A DNA stretch of 56,356 nt from an uncultured bacterium (GCA_945828315.1 CALZQA010000007.1:1-56356); one strand, 5' to 3'. Positions 35,124 to 44,657 are shown, counted from the stretch's first letter. Made by a program: numbers and translations. Notes: a model not told the origin generated them from the letters alone.

Positions 35124-37907
35124 ATGTCCGGTCAGAATCAGAAAAATCGGAAAAATCAGAAGAAAACTGCGACCAGCAGCAGAAACAGCAGAACTGCAGC
35201 AAAAAATACAAGACCAAATACTGTAGAGAATGACAGTGTTTATCAGGAGGTTATTTTGTGGGTGATGCTGGCAGTGTCGATCATTTTGTTTGTCAGCAAT
35301 TTTGGTATCGGTGGAAAAGTTGGCAATCTTCTGAGCAGTTTTCTCTTCGGTGTATGCGGACTGCTGGCATACATATTTCCGGTCCTGCTGTTTGTAGGAA
35401 CCGTTTTTGTGCTTTCAAACGGAAAGAATCGCGTTGCAGTGATCAAGGTGATCGCTGCAGTTCTTTTTGTCTGTTTTTTATGCCTGTTTTTGGAGTTGGT
35501 GTCCGGTGCAACAGAGGATTATTCACCGGTTAATTCTTATATACACGGGATGAGTGAGCGCAACGGCGGCGGCTTTCTGGGCGGCTTGTTTGCATGGCTG
35601 ATCTGTCCGAATTTCGGCAGAGTCAGTGCTTATGTGATTGATTTTATTGTCCTGATCATCACTATGGTGATCGTGACGGAACGATCTGCGTGGAAGCATG
35701 TGCAGAAGGGCGGACAGCGTGTTTATGAGTCGGCAAAAGTGAGCAATGAACGTTTGCATGAGATGCAGGTGCAGCGCAGAGAGGAACGTGCACTGCGACG
35801 GATGGAACGGAAGGTTTCCGGGGTGTCAGCCGACACAAAGCTGACACCTGATAAGAAGGCTTATGCACCCTCCGATGCATTGACTGAGATCACACCGGAA
35901 AGTTACGGACGTTTTCCAGAAAAACAGACATCTTCAGATAAATATGAGGGAGCATCGCCTTTTGATATCCCGGATGCCCCCGGAGTGATACCTGCAGCAG
36001 AACCGCAGGTGACCGCAAAACATCAGGTGAATCTGCAACCGGTGACAGAACCGTTGCCGGTGCAGGAAGAAAAAGAAGCATTTCCTGTATTTTCACCGGA
36101 GCTTCAAAAGCTTTTTGCACAGGAGGAGCCGGAAGAAGCGCCTGTGTCGCTTCCGGAGGTGCTTCCACCGTCTGAAGCCTTTACAGAATCCGGTTTTGAT
36201 CAGATGATTATTCCGGAACCGGAAGCGGAATTTCAGTCACAGCCTGATCCGGCACCTGCCCCGAAGCCCGAGACACGCAAAGTACAGGGGGGAAGCTCCG
36301 GCGGTGCGTCGTCTTCAGCGCCGGTACACAATCCAAAGATGAATGCAGCGGAGGCGGAAAATGAGGTGCAGGCGATCGCTGAGGAGATTGAGCAGCAGAC
36401 GCAGGTGAAGCGTACATATGTATTTCCGCCGGTGGATCTTTTGAAAAAGGGAAATCCGCGTCAACAGGGAGACAGCAAGCAGCATCTACAGCAGACTGCA
36501 TTAAAACTGCAGCAGACACTGAAAAATTTTGGCGTCAATGTGACGATCTCAAATGTGAGCTGCGGACCCACGGTTACGCGTTATGAGATACAGCCGGAGA
36601 TGGGTGTCAAGGTCAGCAAGATCGTCAATCTGACCGATGACATCAAATTAAATCTGGCGGCAGCGGATATCCGTATGGAAGCGCCGATCCCCGGAAAGGC
36701 GGCGATCGGTATTGAAGTGCCTAACAAGGAAACACTTCCTGTGATGTTCCGTGACCTTGTGGAATCCGAAGAATTTAAGCAGCACCCTTCAAGTATTGCT
36801 TTTGCGGCCGGACGCGATATTGGCGGTCAGGTGATCATGGCGGATATCGCAAAAATGCCGCACCTTTTGATCGCAGGTGCGACAGGTTCCGGTAAATCTG
36901 TGTGTATCAATACGATCATTATGTCGATTCTCTATCGGGCGGATCCGGAGGATGTCAAGCTGATCCTGATCGATCCAAAGGTGGTCGAATTATCGGTTTA
37001 TAACGGAATCCCGCATCTGTTCATCCCGGTGGTGACGGACCCGAAGAAGGCTGCGGGAGCCTTGAATTGGGCAGTCGCAGAGATGACGGAGCGCTACCAG
37101 AAATTTGCCACGTACGGTGTGCGTGATCTGAAGGGATACAATGCAAAGGTGGAGAGCATTTCGGATATCAACGATCCGGACAAGCCGAAAAAGCTGCCCC
37201 AGATCGTCATTATCGTAGACGAGCTTGCAGACTTGATGATGGTGGCTCCGGGAGATGTGGAGGATGCGATCTGTCGTCTGGCACAGTTGGCACGTGCATG
37301 CGGTATTCATCTGATCATCGCGACACAGCGTCCTTCGGTGAATGTCATTACAGGTCTGATCAAGGCGAATATGCCCAGCCGTATCGCTTTTTCTGTGACT
37401 TCCGGTGTGGATTCCCGGACGATCCTGGATATGGTCGGTGCGGAAAAGCTGCTGGGAAAAGGAGATTGTCTCTACTATCCGCAGGGTCTGAATAAGCCGC
37501 TTCGTGTTCAGGGTGCCTTTGTCTCTGACCAGGAAGTGGCAAACGTGGTGGACTTTATTAAGGAAAGTTACGGACAGGCGACCTATGACAACTCCATCGA
37601 GGAGAAGATGAACAAGATATCTGAAAGTACCGGCAGTATGAGCGCAAGCGGCGCATCTGCGGCCGGTGGAGATTCAGACGGCAGAGATGCCTACTTTGTG
37701 GATGCAGCCAAGCTTTTGATGGATAAGGATAAGGCTTCTATCGGTATGCTGCAGCGTTATTTTAAGATTGGCTTTAATCGTGCGGCGCGCATTATGGACC
37801 AGCTGGAGGAGGCAGGCGTTGTCGGACCTGAGGAAGGTACGAAACCCCGTCAGATCCTGATGAATCCGGAGACATTTGATGCGCTGTTGGAGGATGGCTC
37901 TTTTTAG
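35124..37907 (+). CDS. ftsK: DNA translocase FtsK/SpoIIIE
   Basis: A 927-residue membrane-anchored DNA pump that moves chromosomes through the septum. The start is very basic, then four hydrophobic segments (about 42-60, 75-105, 110-130, 165-185) form the membrane anchor. A long Pro/Glu-rich linker runs to about 400. The motor follows with Walker [10 protein letters not shown] (about 585-593) and the Walker B/Asp region [14 protein letters not shown]. The C-terminal gamma winged helix, which reads polar DNA sequences, begins about 850 ([22 protein letters not shown]). A single copy in the window cannot be split into FtsK (division) or SpoIIIE (spore) by sequence alone. Confidence 0.95.
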   Translation: MSGQNQKNRKNQKKTATSSRNSRTAAKNTRPNTVENDSVYQEVILWVMLAVSIILFVSNFGIGGKVGNLLSSFLFGVCGLLAYIFPVLLFVGTVFVLSNGKNRVAVIKVIAAVLFVCFLCLFLELVSGATEDYSPVNSYIHGMSERNGGGFLGGLFAWLICPNFGRVSAYVIDFIVLIITMVIVTERSAWKHVQKGGQRVYESAKVSNERLHEMQVQRREERALRRMERKVSGVSADTKLTPDKKAYAPSDALTEITPESYGRFPEKQTSSDKYEGASPFDIPDAPGVIPAAEPQVTAKHQVNLQPVTEPLPVQEEKEAFPVFSPELQKLFAQEEPEEAPVSLPEVLPPSEAFTESGFDQMIIPEPEAEFQSQPDPAPAPKPETRKVQGGSSGGASSSAPVHNPKMNAAEAENEVQAIAEEIEQQTQVKRTYVFPPVDLLKKGNPRQQGDSKQHLQQTALKLQQTLKNFGVNVTISNVSCGPTVTRYEIQPEMGVKVSKIVNLTDDIKLNLAAADIRMEAPIPGKAAIGIEVPNKETLPVMFRDLVESEEFKQHPSSIAFAAGRDIGGQVIMADIAKMPHLLIAGATGSGKSVCINTIIMSILYRADPEDVKLILIDPKVVELSVYNGIPHLFIPVVTDPKKAAGALNWAVAEMTERYQKFATYGVRDLKGYNAKVESISDINDPDKPKKLPQIVIIVDELADLMMVAPGDVEDAICRLAQLARACGIHLIIATQRPSVNVITGLIKANMPSRIAFSVTSGVDSRTILDMVGAEKLLGKGDCLYYPQGLNKPLRVQGAFVSDQEVANVVDFIKESYGQATYDNSIEEKMNKISESTGSMSASGASAAGGDSDGRDAYFVDAAKLLMDKDKASIGMLQRYFKIGFNRAARIMDQLEEAGVVGPEEGTKPRQILMNPETFDALLEDGSF

Positions 37908-37948
37908 TGGGATTGGAACATATCAAAAAACATTTGGAGGATAAACAG

Positions 37949-38788
37949 ATGACACAATTGATTGATGGCAAGAAGATTTCACAGGAAATCAAGGATGAGT
38001 TGAAGGAAAAAGTCGCAGAGCTGAAGGAACAGGGCATCGAGGGTGCTTTGGCAGTCATTCAGGTGGGAAGTGATCCTGCTTCATCTGTCTATGTGCGCAA
38101 CAAAAAGAGAGCGTGCGAGTATATCGGTATCCGTTCCGAGAGCTATGAATTGCCGGAAGAAACTACGGAGGAAGAACTGCTGACACTGATCGAAAAGCTG
38201 AATAAAGATCCGAAGATCAACGGAATCCTTTGCCAGTTACCGGTTCCGGCGCACATGGATGAGAACAAGATCATCCGCACGATCGCTCCGGAAAAGGATG
38301 TGGATGGATTTCACACACAGAATGTCGGCGCACTTGTGGTGGGCCAGCAGGGGTTCGTGTCCTGCACACCGGCAGGTGTCATCCAGCTTTTAAAACGCTC
38401 GGGAATTGAGATCGCAGGAAAGAATTGTGTAGTTGTGGGAAGAAGCAATATTGTCGGGAAACCGATGGCGCTTCTGATGCTCAGAGAGAATGCGACAGTG
38501 ACGATCTGCCATTCGCGTACGGCAGATCTGAAGGCTGTGTGCAAACAGGCAGATATTCTGATCGTGGCGGTGGGCAAGCCGAAAATGATCACTGCGGAGT
38601 ATGTGAAAGAGGGTGCGACAGTCATTGATGTCGGCATTCACAGACAGGAGGATGGCAAACTCTGCGGAGATGTGGATTTTGAACAGGTTGAGCCGGTTGC
38701 CGGTGCGATCACGCCGGTTCCCGGAGGCGTCGGACCGATGACGATCGCGATGCTGATGAATAACTGTGTGGAAGCTATGACAAGATAA
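37949..38788 (+). CDS. folD: Methylene-THF dehydrogenase / methenyl-THF cyclohydrolase
   Basis: FolD interconverts methylene- and formyl-tetrahydrofolate for purine and one-carbon metabolism. The 279 residues include the catalytic Lys in YVRNKKRAC, GILCQLPVP, KDVDGFH and VVGRSNIVGKPMA, then PGGVGPMT at the end; all are diagnostic. ATG 37949 is used because GGAGGATAAACAG precedes it; an in-frame GTG at 37907 overlaps the ftsK stop and lacks a ribosome site. It is in line with ftsK, 41 bases downstream. Confidence 0.96.
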   Translation: MTQLIDGKKISQEIKDELKEKVAELKEQGIEGALAVIQVGSDPASSVYVRNKKRACEYIGIRSESYELPEETTEEELLTLIEKLNKDPKINGILCQLPVPAHMDENKIIRTIAPEKDVDGFHTQNVGALVVGQQGFVSCTPAGVIQLLKRSGIEIAGKNCVVVGRSNIVGKPMALLMLRENATVTICHSRTADLKAVCKQADILIVAVGKPKMITAEYVKEGATVIDVGIHRQEDGKLCGDVDFEQVEPVAGAITPVPGGVGPMTIAMLMNNCVEAMTR

Positions 38789-38802
38789 GCGAGAGGGAAG
38801 CC

Positions 38803-39921
38803 ATGAAGTGTGCGAAATGCGGTGAGGAAATAAAATCAGGAAATCTGTATTGCTCCAATTGCGGAGCAGAGGTACAGATCGTCTCTGCTTATAACGTGAT
38901 GGAAGACGAGTTTTTTTTGGATTTCCAGAATCAGGAGGTGGGGCAGACATCGCTGCGGAGTGTGACAGATAACAGAAATGCCCTGCAGAAAAAAAATCTT
39001 TATCTCTGTATTCTCACTGCAATCGTCGGTTTCCTGGTACTTCTTGTGATCGCATTTCTCGTGAAGATGCATGTGGAACGTGAGGGAAATGAGCAAACTC
39101 TGGGGGATTATGCTCAATTTGTACAGGCTTTGGCTGATTCGAATGATAAAAAGGCTATGACTTGTCTGGAGCAGAGCCTGTCTGAGGATCCGGACCAGTT
39201 GTCAGACCGGTTCTGGATGGCATGGTTGTATGGAAAACAGGGGAAACGTGAGGATCAGGCCGATATGCTGAAACAGATCCTTGCAATAGATGACGAAAAT
39301 ATATATGCCTGCAGGGAACTGATCCGCGTCTATGTGGAAGACGGTGAGTTTGAAAAACTGCATGAGTTTTATGAGTTGTGTGCCGGAAGCAGACTGACTG
39401 GCCTGTTTGCCGATTATCTGGTGGAAGCTCCTGTGATCGAATTGCCGGCAGAACCGATGCGCGAGGGCGATCTTCTGACAATTACTGCTGCAGATGGACT
39501 CAATGTGTACTACACACTGGACGGGTCGTCACCGATCACAAACGGCACGCTTTACTATGCGCCGATCCGGCTTACTGCAGGAACGTATACATTACAGGCA
39601 TCCGCATGTAATGAGGAAGGTTATTACAGCACAATCGTCACGCAGGAAATAACGGTGGAAAGGCATTATCAGCTCGGCATGCCACGAGTCACACCGGACA
39701 GTGGTGAGTATCTGATTCCTCAGACCATTTATGTCAATGTGCCCGAGGGCTGCAGTGCATATTACACATGGAATGGATCGAATCCCACAACGGCCTCGAG
39801 GAAATACAATGGCGGAATATCCATGCCGGAAGGAAATAATGTTCTGTCAGTTATACTCGTGGATGAGTATGGGAATGTCAGCAGTGTTCAGAGGGTCAAC
39901 TACATTTATATGCCTCAGTAA
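38803..39921 (+). CDS. Membrane zinc-ribbon protein with beta-sandwich repeats
   Basis: A 372-residue single-pass membrane protein. The N-terminus is a cytoplasmic zinc ribbon (CAKC near 3-6, CSNC near 17-20). A transmembrane helix follows at about 66-87 (LYLCILTAIVGFLVLLVIAF). A TPR-like helical region covers about 95-200. Two repeats of the chitobiase C-terminal type follow, with YYTLDGSSPITNG and YYTWNGSNPTTAS. The ribbon is therefore inside and the repeats outside. Such proteins look like surface binders or sensors, but no function is established. It follows folD by 14 bases and ends before a large hairpin. Confidence 0.8.
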   Translation: MKCAKCGEEIKSGNLYCSNCGAEVQIVSAYNVMEDEFFLDFQNQEVGQTSLRSVTDNRNALQKKNLYLCILTAIVGFLVLLVIAFLVKMHVEREGNEQTLGDYAQFVQALADSNDKKAMTCLEQSLSEDPDQLSDRFWMAWLYGKQGKREDQADMLKQILAIDDENIYACRELIRVYVEDGEFEKLHEFYELCAGSRLTGLFADYLVEAPVIELPAEPMREGDLLTITAADGLNVYYTLDGSSPITNGTLYYAPIRLTAGTYTLQASACNEEGYYSTIVTQEITVERHYQLGMPRVTPDSGEYLIPQTIYVNVPEGCSAYYTWNGSNPTTASRKYNGGISMPEGNNVLSVILVDEYGNVSSVQRVNYIYMPQ

Positions 39922-39933
39922 AAACAAATACAG

Positions 39934-40016
39934 AAAAAGAGATGTATTCTCTGCTCGATTGCCCTCTGCCTCGTCAGGCTCGGTCGGGCAAAATCGCATA
40001 GAATACATCTCTTTTT
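39934..40016. terminator. Long nested hairpin, probable bidirectional terminator
   Basis: A perfect 17-bp stem (39934-39950 with 40000-40016) closes an 83-base element. Inside it lie a second stem (39956-39964 with 39986-39996, two unpaired A) and an apical GCCT/AGGC stem with loop CGTC (39968-39979). The outer arms carry A5 and T6 runs. It lies between two converging genes, so it can stop both. It is much larger and more nested than the other terminators here and could be a repeated palindromic element. Confidence 0.75.
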
Positions 40017-40039
40017 TATTTTCATTAATTACAGTGTAA

Positions 40040-40615
40040 TCATTCTTCTATAAATTCAATATAGTCTTTGTCCATTTTCTTAATTCGTGCCAGTGAATAC
40101 ACATCAATACCCTGTGAGGTTAATTTTTCACGACCGGGCTGGAAGGATTTTTCGATTAAGATTCCGATGCCGGCGATTGTGGCATGCGCTTTTCGGATCA
40201 ACCGAAGTGCACCGGTAGCTGCCTCGCCGTTTGCCAGGAAATCGTCGACGATGAGTACATGGTCGTCTGCCGTAATATATTTGCTGGAGAGTGTCAGCTC
40301 ATAGCTTGTTCCCTTTGTATAAGATGTGACGATCGTCTGATACAGGTCACTGTTAAGTGTCTTGGAAGGCTGCTTTTTTAAAATGATCATCGGAACACCA
40401 AGTGTCATTGCACAGGTCAGGGCGGGCGCAATGCCGGAGCTCTCAATCGTTGCAACTTTGGTGACACCCTTGTCTTTAAAATGGGAAGCGAGCTCTTTGC
40501 CAAGCTCCATCATCAGTGCAGGATCAACCTGATGGTTGATGAAGCTGTCGACTCTCAAAATGTTTTCATTGACAGCGATGCCGTCACTGAGAATTTTGTC
40601 TTCAAGTAATTTCAT
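40040..40615 (-). CDS. xpt: Xanthine phosphoribosyltransferase
   Basis: Salvages xanthine to XMP with PRPP. The 191-residue protein has the PRPP-binding motif VLIVDDFLANGEA (about 120-132) and the typical start MKLLEDKILSDG. ATG 40615 has GAGGTGG just upstream. In Bacillus xpt is controlled by a guanine riboswitch. Here the leader between the predicted promoter and the start is only about 30 bases and I see no purine aptamer. It stands alone, divergent from dacF. Confidence 0.95.
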   Translation of the reverse strand: MKLLEDKILSDGIAVNENILRVDSFINHQVDPALMMELGKELASHFKDKGVTKVATIESSGIAPALTCAMTLGVPMIILKKQPSKTLNSDLYQTIVTSYTKGTSYELTLSSKYITADDHVLIVDDFLANGEAATGALRLIRKAHATIAGIGILIEKSFQPGREKLTSQGIDVYSLARIKKMDKDYIEFIEE

Positions 40616-40647
40616 AGTATCCACCTCGCAGAAATATTTATAAAGAA

Positions 40648-40675
40648 AGTATACCACATTTTTGCGCTGAGACAA
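40648..40675 (-). promoter_or_regulatory. Predicted promoter of xpt
   Basis: On the minus strand -35 TTGTCT (40670-40675) and -10 TATACT (40648-40653) are 16 bases apart. Confidence 0.6.
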
Positions 40676-40683
40676 TGAAATAT

Positions 40684-40712
40684 TTGTATGAAATGAAAGG
40701 TTTTTGTATAGG
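40684..40712 (+). promoter_or_regulatory. Possible promoter of the DacF-type gene
   Basis: -35 TTGTAT (40684-40689) and -10 TATAGG (40707-40712) are 17 bases apart, about 30 bases before the start codon. Confidence 0.45.
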
Positions 40713-40742
40713 ATGATACAAAGGCTTTTGGCAGGTGAAATT

Positions 40743-41975
40743 ATGCACAAGCACAAGCTGTGGAAAAAGATCATAACAGTTGTTGTGAGTACCGTACTCT
40801 TGCTGAACATAAATGTTGTGTGGGCAGAAGCAGAGGAGATGATCAGCGAACCGGGACAATTGTATGCGTTGTCCGCATGTCTGATGGATGCGGACAGTGG
40901 GCGTGTATTATATGAAAAGGAGGGAAATGTGCACCGTGCAAACGCAAGTACGACTAAGATCATGACATTGATTCTGACGCTGGAGCGATCTGACCTTGAC
41001 GAGAAAGTTACAGTTTCCGAGCGGGCGGCATGCCAGCCGGATGTGCAGCTAAACATGAACAGCGGAGAGGAATATCGTCTGGAGGACTTGTGTTATTCCT
41101 TGATGCTGGAATCACACAATGATTCTGCAGTGGCGATCGCGGAGCATGTTGGCGGAAGTGTGGAAAAATTTGCGTTGCTCATGAACGAAAAAGCGGAAGA
41201 ACTGGGCTGCGAGCAAACATATTTTATTACGCCAAACGGGCTGGATGAGTCGGATGATACGAATTTTCACGGAACAAGCGCGATCGATCTGGCGAAGATC
41301 ATGTCGTACTGTATCATGTGCTCACCAAAAGCGGAGGAGTTTCTAAAGATCACACGGACACAGAGCTATACCTTTCAGGATCTGTCAGGGAAGCGAAGCT
41401 TTTCCTGCCAGAACCACAATACATTTTTGCAGATGATGGATGGTGCATTGTCTGGAAAGACCGGATTTACTGCTGATGCCGGTTATTGCTATGTGGGAGC
41501 GCTGGAGCAGGACGGACGTACCTTTGTAGTGGCACTTTTGGGGTGTGGCTGGCCCAATAATAAGACCTATAAATGGAAAGATTGTAAAATCCTGTTTTCC
41601 TATGGGATCGAAAATTATGAATACCGGACATTCATGCAGCCGCTCGGAAGTTGGGAATATGCTGTGGCTGGTGGGTCTGCTGAAAGCGGTGATCCGTATG
41701 AACTTCCGGTGGTGCGACTGGAGGAAGAAAATCATGAGCCGATCCGTCTGCTTTTGCGATCAGACGAACAATTCGAATGTGAGGAGCATCTGGATTTTAA
41801 GGCGGAAGCACCGGTAGCGCTGGGACAGGAATGCGGAGAGGTGCGTTATTATCTGAAAAAAGCAGACGGATCCAGACAGTTGTTGTATTGTGCAGGGATC
41901 TATGCAGGAAACGGAGTGGATGCAAAAAACATGGCATATTATATGCGATTTGTACTGAAATCTTTTTTTAATTAA
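40743..41975 (+). CDS. D-alanyl-D-alanine carboxypeptidase (DacF/PBP5 type)
   Basis: A low-molecular-mass penicillin-binding protein that trims the terminal D-Ala of wall pentapeptides. The three active-site motifs are S69-T-T-K72, S124-H-N126 and K239-T-G241. The N-terminus (about 1-30) is a signal peptide or anchor ending near VWAEA. From ATG 40743 the protein is 410 residues; that start is preceded by GGCAGGTG. A C-terminal beta domain (about 300-390) follows the catalytic part. It resembles the DacF/DacB group of Firmicutes, including sporulation members, but I cannot tell which. Confidence 0.92.
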   Translation: MHKHKLWKKIITVVVSTVLLLNINVVWAEAEEMISEPGQLYALSACLMDADSGRVLYEKEGNVHRANASTTKIMTLILTLERSDLDEKVTVSERAACQPDVQLNMNSGEEYRLEDLCYSLMLESHNDSAVAIAEHVGGSVEKFALLMNEKAEELGCEQTYFITPNGLDESDDTNFHGTSAIDLAKIMSYCIMCSPKAEEFLKITRTQSYTFQDLSGKRSFSCQNHNTFLQMMDGALSGKTGFTADAGYCYVGALEQDGRTFVVALLGCGWPNNKTYKWKDCKILFSYGIENYEYRTFMQPLGSWEYAVAGGSAESGDPYELPVVRLEEENHEPIRLLLRSDEQFECEEHLDFKAEAPVALGQECGEVRYYLKKADGSRQLLYCAGIYAGNGVDAKNMAYYMRFVLKSFFN

Positions 41976-41978
41976 TAG

Positions 41979-41996
41979 TTGCTAAATTTTTAACAA
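41979..41996. promoter_or_regulatory. Candidate Rex operator
   Basis: TTGCTAAATTTTTAACAA differs by one base from the clostridial Rex consensus TTGTTAAnnnnTTAACAA. It ends 6 bases before the -35 of the carboxyltransferase operon promoter. The Rex gene is in this window (24322-24981). Together these suggest that the operon is repressed by Rex when NADH is low. Confidence 0.65.
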
Positions 41997-42002
41997 TTTC
42001 TA

Positions 42003-42031
42003 TTGAAAAAGAATTGGAAAACCTATATACT
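42003..42031 (+). promoter_or_regulatory. Predicted promoter of the carboxyltransferase/Na+-pump operon
   Basis: -35 TTGAAA (42003-42008) and -10 TATACT (42026-42031) are 17 bases apart. The start codon is 65 bases downstream, after a CGGAGG ribosome site. Confidence 0.7.
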
Positions 42032-42095
42032 TATTATAGCGAAATTTTTGCTTTCTAAAAATTTAAGCACTAAAATATATACGGAGGTAGAAAGA

Positions 42096-43529
42096 ATGAG
42101 TAATGGTAATGATAATTTGGCAATGCAGCGCATAGCCGGATTAGTCGACGAGAACAGTTTTATGGAAATCGGCTCGCTTGTTACTGCAAGAAGCACAGAT
42201 TTCGACCTGTCAAGCACAGATACTCCTTCGGACGGCGTTGTCATCGGACACGGACTGATCGATGGAAACCTTGTATTTGTGTACAGTCAGGACGCAGGAG
42301 TACTTGGTGGTACGATCGGAGAGATGCATGCGAAGAAGATTGCAGGTCTGTATGACATGGCAGTTAAGATGGGTGCACCGATCATTGGTCTGATCGACTG
42401 CGCAGGTATGAGACTGCAGGAGTCCGTTGACGCACTGGAGGCAGTCGGAACCTTGTACGCAAAACAGGTGGCAGCATCCGGCGTAGTTCCCCAGATCACG
42501 GCAGTGTTCGGAACCTGTGGCGGCGGCATGGCAGTTGTATCTGCTCTTTCAGATTTTACATTCGCAGAGGCAGACAAGGCAAAGATCTTTGTAAACTCTC
42601 CGAATGCGATCCCCGGAAATAATGCGAACAAGTGTGATACAGCATCTGCAGCTTTCCAGAGCGAGGAGGCAGGCACGATTGACGGTGTCGGCACTGCAGA
42701 TGAGATCTTTGCGCAGATCCGCGAACTGGTTGCAATGCTTCCCGGAAACAATGCACAGGCCGGTGTTGTGGATGACTGCGGTGACGATCTGAACCGTGCA
42801 TGCGCAAGTCTGGACGTGATGAAGGGCGATCCCAGATATGTGCTCAGCGAGATCTCAGACGGACATGTGTTCGTAGAAACAAAGGCAGCATATGCAAAGG
42901 AAATGGTGACCGGATTCATCAAGTTGAACGGTATGACCATCGGAGCAGTTGCAAATGCAACTGAGCTCTATGTAGACGGTGAGAAGGCGGAGGATTTTGA
43001 GGCAAGCCTGACTACAAGAGGATGTAATAAGGCTGCTGATTTTATCGCATTCTGTGATGCCTTTGAAATCCCTGTTGTTTCCTTCACAAATGCGACAGGC
43101 TTCAAGGCATGCATGTGTTCTGAGAAGAATCTTGCAAAGGCATTGGCACGTCTGACTTACGCATTTGCAAATGCAACTGTTCCCAAGGTGAACGTGATCG
43201 CAGACAAGGCTTACGGAAGCGCATACGCAGTAATGAACTCCAAGGCACTTGGTGCAGATCTGGTATATGCATGGCCGGATGCAAAGGTTGGCATGATGGA
43301 TGCAAATCTTGCAGCTAAGATCATGTATGCAGACGCATCTGCTGATGTGATCGCAGAGAAGGCGAAGGAATATGATGCACTTCAGGGTGATGTTAAGACT
43401 GCAGCAAGACGTGGTTATGTAGACCGTATTGTCGATTATGCGGATACCAGAAAGTATCTGGTTGCAGCATTTGAGATGCTATTTACAAAAAATGTAGAGC
43501 AGCCCTATAAGAAACACGGTGCAAAATAA
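42096..43529 (+). CDS. Divergent acyl-CoA carboxyltransferase-like subunit
   Basis: A 477-residue protein with two crotonase-like halves, as in the carboxyltransferase subunits MmdA, GcdA or PccB. The fold is clear from VYSQDAGVLGGTIGEMHAKKI, GAPIIGLIDCAGMRLQESV and ALGADLVYAWPDAKVG. Key motifs are degenerate, however. The usual DxPGF-x-x-G-x-x-QE segment is replaced by TNATGFKACMCSEKNLAK, and the N-half GGARIQEG by AGMRLQES. The N-terminal region is also shorter than the roughly 510 residues usual for MmdA. The substrate is therefore uncertain; methylmalonyl-CoA, malonyl-CoA or another acyl-CoA are all possible. ATG 42096 follows ACGGAGG. It is the first gene of the operon. Confidence 0.85.
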   Translation: MSNGNDNLAMQRIAGLVDENSFMEIGSLVTARSTDFDLSSTDTPSDGVVIGHGLIDGNLVFVYSQDAGVLGGTIGEMHAKKIAGLYDMAVKMGAPIIGLIDCAGMRLQESVDALEAVGTLYAKQVAASGVVPQITAVFGTCGGGMAVVSALSDFTFAEADKAKIFVNSPNAIPGNNANKCDTASAAFQSEEAGTIDGVGTADEIFAQIRELVAMLPGNNAQAGVVDDCGDDLNRACASLDVMKGDPRYVLSEISDGHVFVETKAAYAKEMVTGFIKLNGMTIGAVANATELYVDGEKAEDFEASLTTRGCNKAADFIAFCDAFEIPVVSFTNATGFKACMCSEKNLAKALARLTYAFANATVPKVNVIADKAYGSAYAVMNSKALGADLVYAWPDAKVGMMDANLAAKIMYADASADVIAEKAKEYDALQGDVKTAARRGYVDRIVDYADTRKYLVAAFEMLFTKNVEQPYKKHGAK

Positions 43530-43543
43530 GAAAGGTGAAGATT

Positions 43544-44266
43544 ATGACGAAGATGAAGAAAAAATTATTATTGATCGTCAGTCTGTGCCTGATTGCCGTA
43601 GGAGTGTTCGGATGTGGCAGCGATGCAAATGCCACCTACAACGGATACACTGCTGACCAGCTTTCAGCAAATAACACCGGAATCCTTGATGAACTGATGG
43701 GTATGAGCGATGATGATCTCCTCATGTATCAGTCTTACGGAGATCAGATGGATTCGGCTACCATGAAAGTGATCAAAAACTGGTCTGAGGTGAAAGATGA
43801 GGTCGGAGATTTTATTGATTACGGCGAGGTTGTAGTGACTCAGGCGAACGGAACTACCACGGTAGAGCAGACGGCGAACTTTACCGGTCGTGATGTCAAG
43901 GTGACATTCGTGTATGATAAGGATATGAATGTTGAGGATATCAATCTTGACAGAGTTTATTCCATTGGTGAGACAATGACAAAAGCGGCCATGAATACGG
44001 CAATGGGTATGGGAACCGTATTCGTGATGCTGATCATCATCAGTTTGATCATTTCCTGCTTTTCTCTGGTCAACAAGGCTCAGAAAAAGGCCGAGGATAA
44101 AAAGGCGGCAAATGCACCTGCACCCGTGGCACCTGCAGCGGCTCCCGTTGCGGCTGCTTCCCAGACTGATGATCTTGAGCTTGTGGCGGTCATTTCAGCA
44201 GCGATCGCAGCAGCTACCGGTTCATCAACCGACGATTTTGTAGTTCGTTCAATTAAGAGAAGATAA
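43544..44266 (+). CDS. OadG-type gamma subunit with lipoprotein-like external domain
   Basis: A 240-residue protein. The N-terminus ([21 protein letters not shown]) looks like a lipoprotein signal with Cys as the modified residue. A soluble segment of about 110 residues with a DUF3887-like feel follows ([14 protein letters not shown]). A transmembrane helix comes next ([19 protein letters not shown]), then an Ala/Pro hinge. The end, [28 protein letters not shown], matches the tail of OadG, the small subunit that anchors the biotin-dependent decarboxylase complex to the membrane. Ordinary OadG proteins are about 80-130 residues and lack the external domain. ATG 43544 follows AAAGGTGAAG. Confidence 0.8.
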   Translation: MTKMKKKLLLIVSLCLIAVGVFGCGSDANATYNGYTADQLSANNTGILDELMGMSDDDLLMYQSYGDQMDSATMKVIKNWSEVKDEVGDFIDYGEVVVTQANGTTTVEQTANFTGRDVKVTFVYDKDMNVEDINLDRVYSIGETMTKAAMNTAMGMGTVFVMLIIISLIISCFSLVNKAQKKAEDKKAANAPAPVAPAAAPVAAASQTDDLELVAVISAAIAAATGSSTDDFVVRSIKRR

Positions 44267-44288
44267 GATATTCAGGAGGAATCAAATC

Positions 44289-44657
44289 ATGAAAAATTAT
44301 ACAATTACAGTAAACGGTAATGTTTATGATGTGACAGTTGAAGAGGGTGGCGCAGGCGCTCCCGCAGCAAGACCCGTAGCAGCAGCTCCGAAGGCAGCAC
44401 CTGCAGCAGCTCCGAAAGCAGCAGCACCCGCAGGCGGCACAGGTTCCGTAAAGCTTGAGGCAAAGGCTGCCGGAAAGGTATTTGCAGTAGAGGCATCTGT
44501 CGGACAGGCAGTGAAGAAGGGTGATACGGTTGTAGTCTTAGAGGTTATGAAGATGGAGACTCCTGTTGTCGCAGAGACAGACGGAACCATCGCAAGTATT
44601 GACGTTGCTAAGGGCGACAGCGTAGAGGTTGGAACTGTATTAGCAACCATGAATTAG
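44289..44657 (+). CDS. Biotin carboxyl carrier subunit
   Basis: A 122-residue biotinyl protein. The C-terminal biotinyl domain (about 50-122) carries the biotinylation motif VMKMETP, with Lys as the modified residue. A long Ala/Pro hinge (about 25-50) lets the domain swing between the two carboxyltransferases and the beta subunit. It is the only biotin domain in the operon, so both carboxyltransferases must share it. The ribosome site CAGGAGG is upstream. It matches the 1.3S subunit of transcarboxylase and MmdC of decarboxylases. Confidence 0.95.
   Translation: MKNYTITVNGNVYDVTVEEGGAGAPAARPVAAAPKAAPAAAPKAAAPAGGTGSVKLEAKAAGKVFAVEASVGQAVKKGDTVVVLEVMKMETPVVAETDGTIASIDVAKGDSVEVGTVLATMN

Noticed and set aside
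40616-40700. Purine riboswitch ahead of xpt
   Set aside because: The leader after the promoter is only about 30 bases and has none of the purine aptamer motifs.
44289-44500. Ala/Pro low-complexity repeat in the biotin carrier gene as a DNA repeat element
   Set aside because: It is the usual flexible hinge of biotin carriers.
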